Assembly: GCA_002344795.1 (NCBI GenBank)
Contig: DDUM01000020.1
Coordinates: forward strand, 18,788 to 82,787
Reading direction: 5' to 3'
DNA from: Flammeovirgaceae bacterium UBA2338
GTDB taxonomy: Bacteria; Bacteroidota; Bacteroidia; Cytophagales; Cyclobacteriaceae
Length of the DNA: 64,000 nt
A program made the position numbers and the translations under genes. Positions within the stretch are counted from its first letter, which is position 1. Every line of letters starts with the position of its first letter. This document shows positions 62,636-64,000 of the stretch, piece by piece. The notes below the pieces were generated by a model. The model did not search any database. It was not told the DNA's origin and worked only from the letters and a program-made list of their open reading frames with translations.

Positions 62636-63946
62636 ATGGAAATAATCATTGTCATTCTATTTACAATAGGATACCTAGCCATTGCTCTTGAGCATCCTAT
62701 TAAGGTTAACAAAACAGCATCGGCTTTATTAACGGGTGTTTTATGCTGGACGCTATATGCACTCTCCTCACCTGGAGAAGTCCACCACATTGGTGAGCAA
62801 TTGACCGAACATCTGGGTGAAATATCAGCTATCCTCTTCTTCCTTATGGGGGCGATGACCATCGTAGAATTAGTAGACGCTTACCAGGGATTCCGATTTG
62901 TAACAGATCGCATTAATACAAGAAATTCTAAAAAATTGCTGTGGATCATTTGTGGTGTCACTTTTTTCTTATCCGCAATTCTTGATAATCTTACCACCTC
63001 TATCGTAATGGTTTCATTAATCAGAAAGCTGGTGCCTAACAAACAGATGCGTTTGTTCTTCGCAGGCATGATCGTGGTTTCTGCTAATGCCGGTGGTGCC
63101 TGGTCACCCATAGGAGATGTAACGACTACCATGTTGTGGATTGGTGGACAAATCACAGCTGGAAATATTATTGCCACGCTGTTTATTCCTAGTATGATTT
63201 GTATGATTGTTCCTCTGCTTTATTTACAATTTACTCTTAAGGGTGATTTGGGAGAACATACTGAGAGCAGCCACAGTACACAAGCTGGACACGGAAACCA
63301 TTCAGGTAAACCCATCCGAGGATCGATGACAATGTTATTTGTTGGGGTAGGTGGTTTAATCTCCGTTCCCATCTTTAAAACCATAACACACTTGCCACCC
63401 TATCTGGGAATGCTTTTAGCTTTAGGTGTGCTTTGGGTTGTTTCAGAGCTGATCAACCCCGACATGGATGAAGCTGATAAGCGACCTTATACGGCAGCAG
63501 GCGCACTCACCCGAATTGATGTCCCCAGTGTTCTGTTTTTCTTGGGGATACTTCTTGCGGTGGCATCCCTTCAATCAATGGGAACTTTAGGTGAGTTTGC
63601 TTCCTATCTGGACAGAACATTCGGTGATAATAGAATTATTATTACATTAATTGGTCTCCTGTCATCCATTGTGGACAATGTGCCATTAGTAGCTGCCAGC
63701 ATGGGTATGTATAGTATGGAGATCTATCATGTAGACCACATGATATGGGAGTATCTCGCATATTGTGCAGGTACAGGTGGTAGCGTACTCATCATAGGAT
63801 CAGCAGCCGGGGTGGCTGTAATGGGAATGGAAAAAATTGATTTTATCTGGTACCTCAAGAAAATATCCGTATTGGCTTTGTTAGGATACTTTGCCGGAGC
63901 TGCCGCTTACCTTATGTTATATCCTTACTTCGCAGTCCACCACTAA
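62636..63946 (+). CDS. nhaD: NhaD family Na+/H+ antiporter (paralogue 2)
   Basis: A 436-residue paralogue of the minus-strand neighbour. Shared blocks are GYLAIALEHPIKVNK, MGAMTIVELVDAYQGF, SAILDNLTTSIVMVSLI, NAGGAWSPIGDVTTTMLW, SSIVDNVPLVAASMGMYSME and AGTGGSVLIIGSAAGVAVMG. The cytoplasmic loop near 205-225 is His-rich (HTESSHSTQAGHGNHSG), unlike the acidic loop of paralogue 1. Both genes start from a 253-base gap that I cannot divide into promoters. A terminator follows. Confidence 0.9.
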   Translation: MEIIIVILFTIGYLAIALEHPIKVNKTASALLTGVLCWTLYALSSPGEVHHIGEQLTEHLGEISAILFFLMGAMTIVELVDAYQGFRFVTDRINTRNSKKLLWIICGVTFFLSAILDNLTTSIVMVSLIRKLVPNKQMRLFFAGMIVVSANAGGAWSPIGDVTTTMLWIGGQITAGNIIATLFIPSMICMIVPLLYLQFTLKGDLGEHTESSHSTQAGHGNHSGKPIRGSMTMLFVGVGGLISVPIFKTITHLPPYLGMLLALGVLWVVSELINPDMDEADKRPYTAAGALTRIDVPSVLFFLGILLAVASLQSMGTLGEFASYLDRTFGDNRIIITLIGLLSSIVDNVPLVAASMGMYSMEIYHVDHMIWEYLAYCAGTGGSVLIIGSAAGVAVMGMEKIDFIWYLKKISVLALLGYFAGAAAYLMLYPYFAVHH

Positions 63947-63962
63947 GATTTATTCTGCGAGT

Positions 63963-63994
63963 TAGAAAAGCCAGGCAACCACCTGGCTTTTCTA
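63963..63994 (+). terminator. Terminator after NhaD paralogue 2
   Basis: TAGAAAAGCCAGG (63963-63975) pairs perfectly with CCTGGCTTTTCTA (63982-63994) around CAACCA. The 3' strand of the stem is itself T-rich. It lies 16 bases after the NhaD stop. Confidence 0.75.
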
Positions 63995-64000
63995 GTATAC

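Noticed and set aside
1..64000. tRNA, rRNA, CRISPR, integrase or transposase genes
   Set aside because: I looked through the intergenic stretches for tRNA T-loop motifs and for regularly spaced repeats and found none; no coding frame shows transposase or recombinase motifs.

Overview
The window looks like a chromosomal segment of a Bacteroidota bacterium, most likely of the Cytophagales type. The pointers are a fused SecDF, a gliding-motility lipoprotein GldH next to a PSP1-domain protein, GWxTD, DUF2723 and DUF4382 proteins, FKBP lipoproteins, a short AtpC encoded with AtpD away from other ATP synthase genes, a DnaJ with only half of the usual zinc-binding repeats, and promoters of the Bacteroidota type (TTTG, about 19 bases, TANNTTTG). 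I see no rRNA, tRNA, CRISPR array, transposase, integrase or phage gene. GC content looks lower in the first 9 kb than later (judged by eye, not computed).

Positions 1-13.5 kb form a surface-polysaccharide locus. A tightly coupled minus-strand operon reads, in order of transcription: Wzx-type flippase, SAM methyltransferase, glycosyltransferase, polysaccharide pyruvyl transferase, WecB epimerase, glycosyltransferase, and a glycosyltransferase cut by the window edge. Next come a plus-strand glycosyltransferase, a convergent polytopic membrane protein (possible polymerase or GT-C enzyme), a TPR protein, an unknown membrane protein and a DegT-family sugar aminotransferase. The last two converge stop-to-stop, and their 5' sides are flanked by two related, structured intergenic repeats in opposite orientation. 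This is the most unusual feature of the window.

Positions 13.8-27 kb hold a DUF2723 (TMEM260-like) membrane protein, a methyltransferase, a GWxTD protein, RlmB, mannose-1-phosphate guanylyltransferase and KdsD (nucleotide-sugar and Kdo supply), RecQ, PurD, the PSP1 protein and GldH. Positions 27-35 kb hold a long minus-strand operon: NrnA-type DHH phosphoesterase, two FKBP lipoproteins, RdgB, uridine kinase, a small anchored protein and SecDF, with Ndk divergent.

Positions 35-50.8 kb are mostly plus-strand metabolism and housekeeping: GcvP, an M28 peptidase, serine dehydratase, an M42 peptidase, Hpt, Adk, Obg, GrpE, DnaJ, a secreted repeat protein, an ABC exporter pair and an orphan histidine kinase. 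Positions 50.8-64 kb hold AtpD-AtpC, the prfC-RluA-membrane protein-lipoprotein operon, DnaK, a DUF4382 lipoprotein, aspartate kinase and two divergent NhaD-type antiporter paralogues.

Two copies of a roughly 120-130 bp foldback repeat lie after gldH and after dnaK. I did not find a gene set I would call a new defence or signalling system. The best leads for something undescribed are the inverted structured repeats around the aminotransferase cassette, the foldback repeat family and the Cys-rich PSP1-GldH pair.
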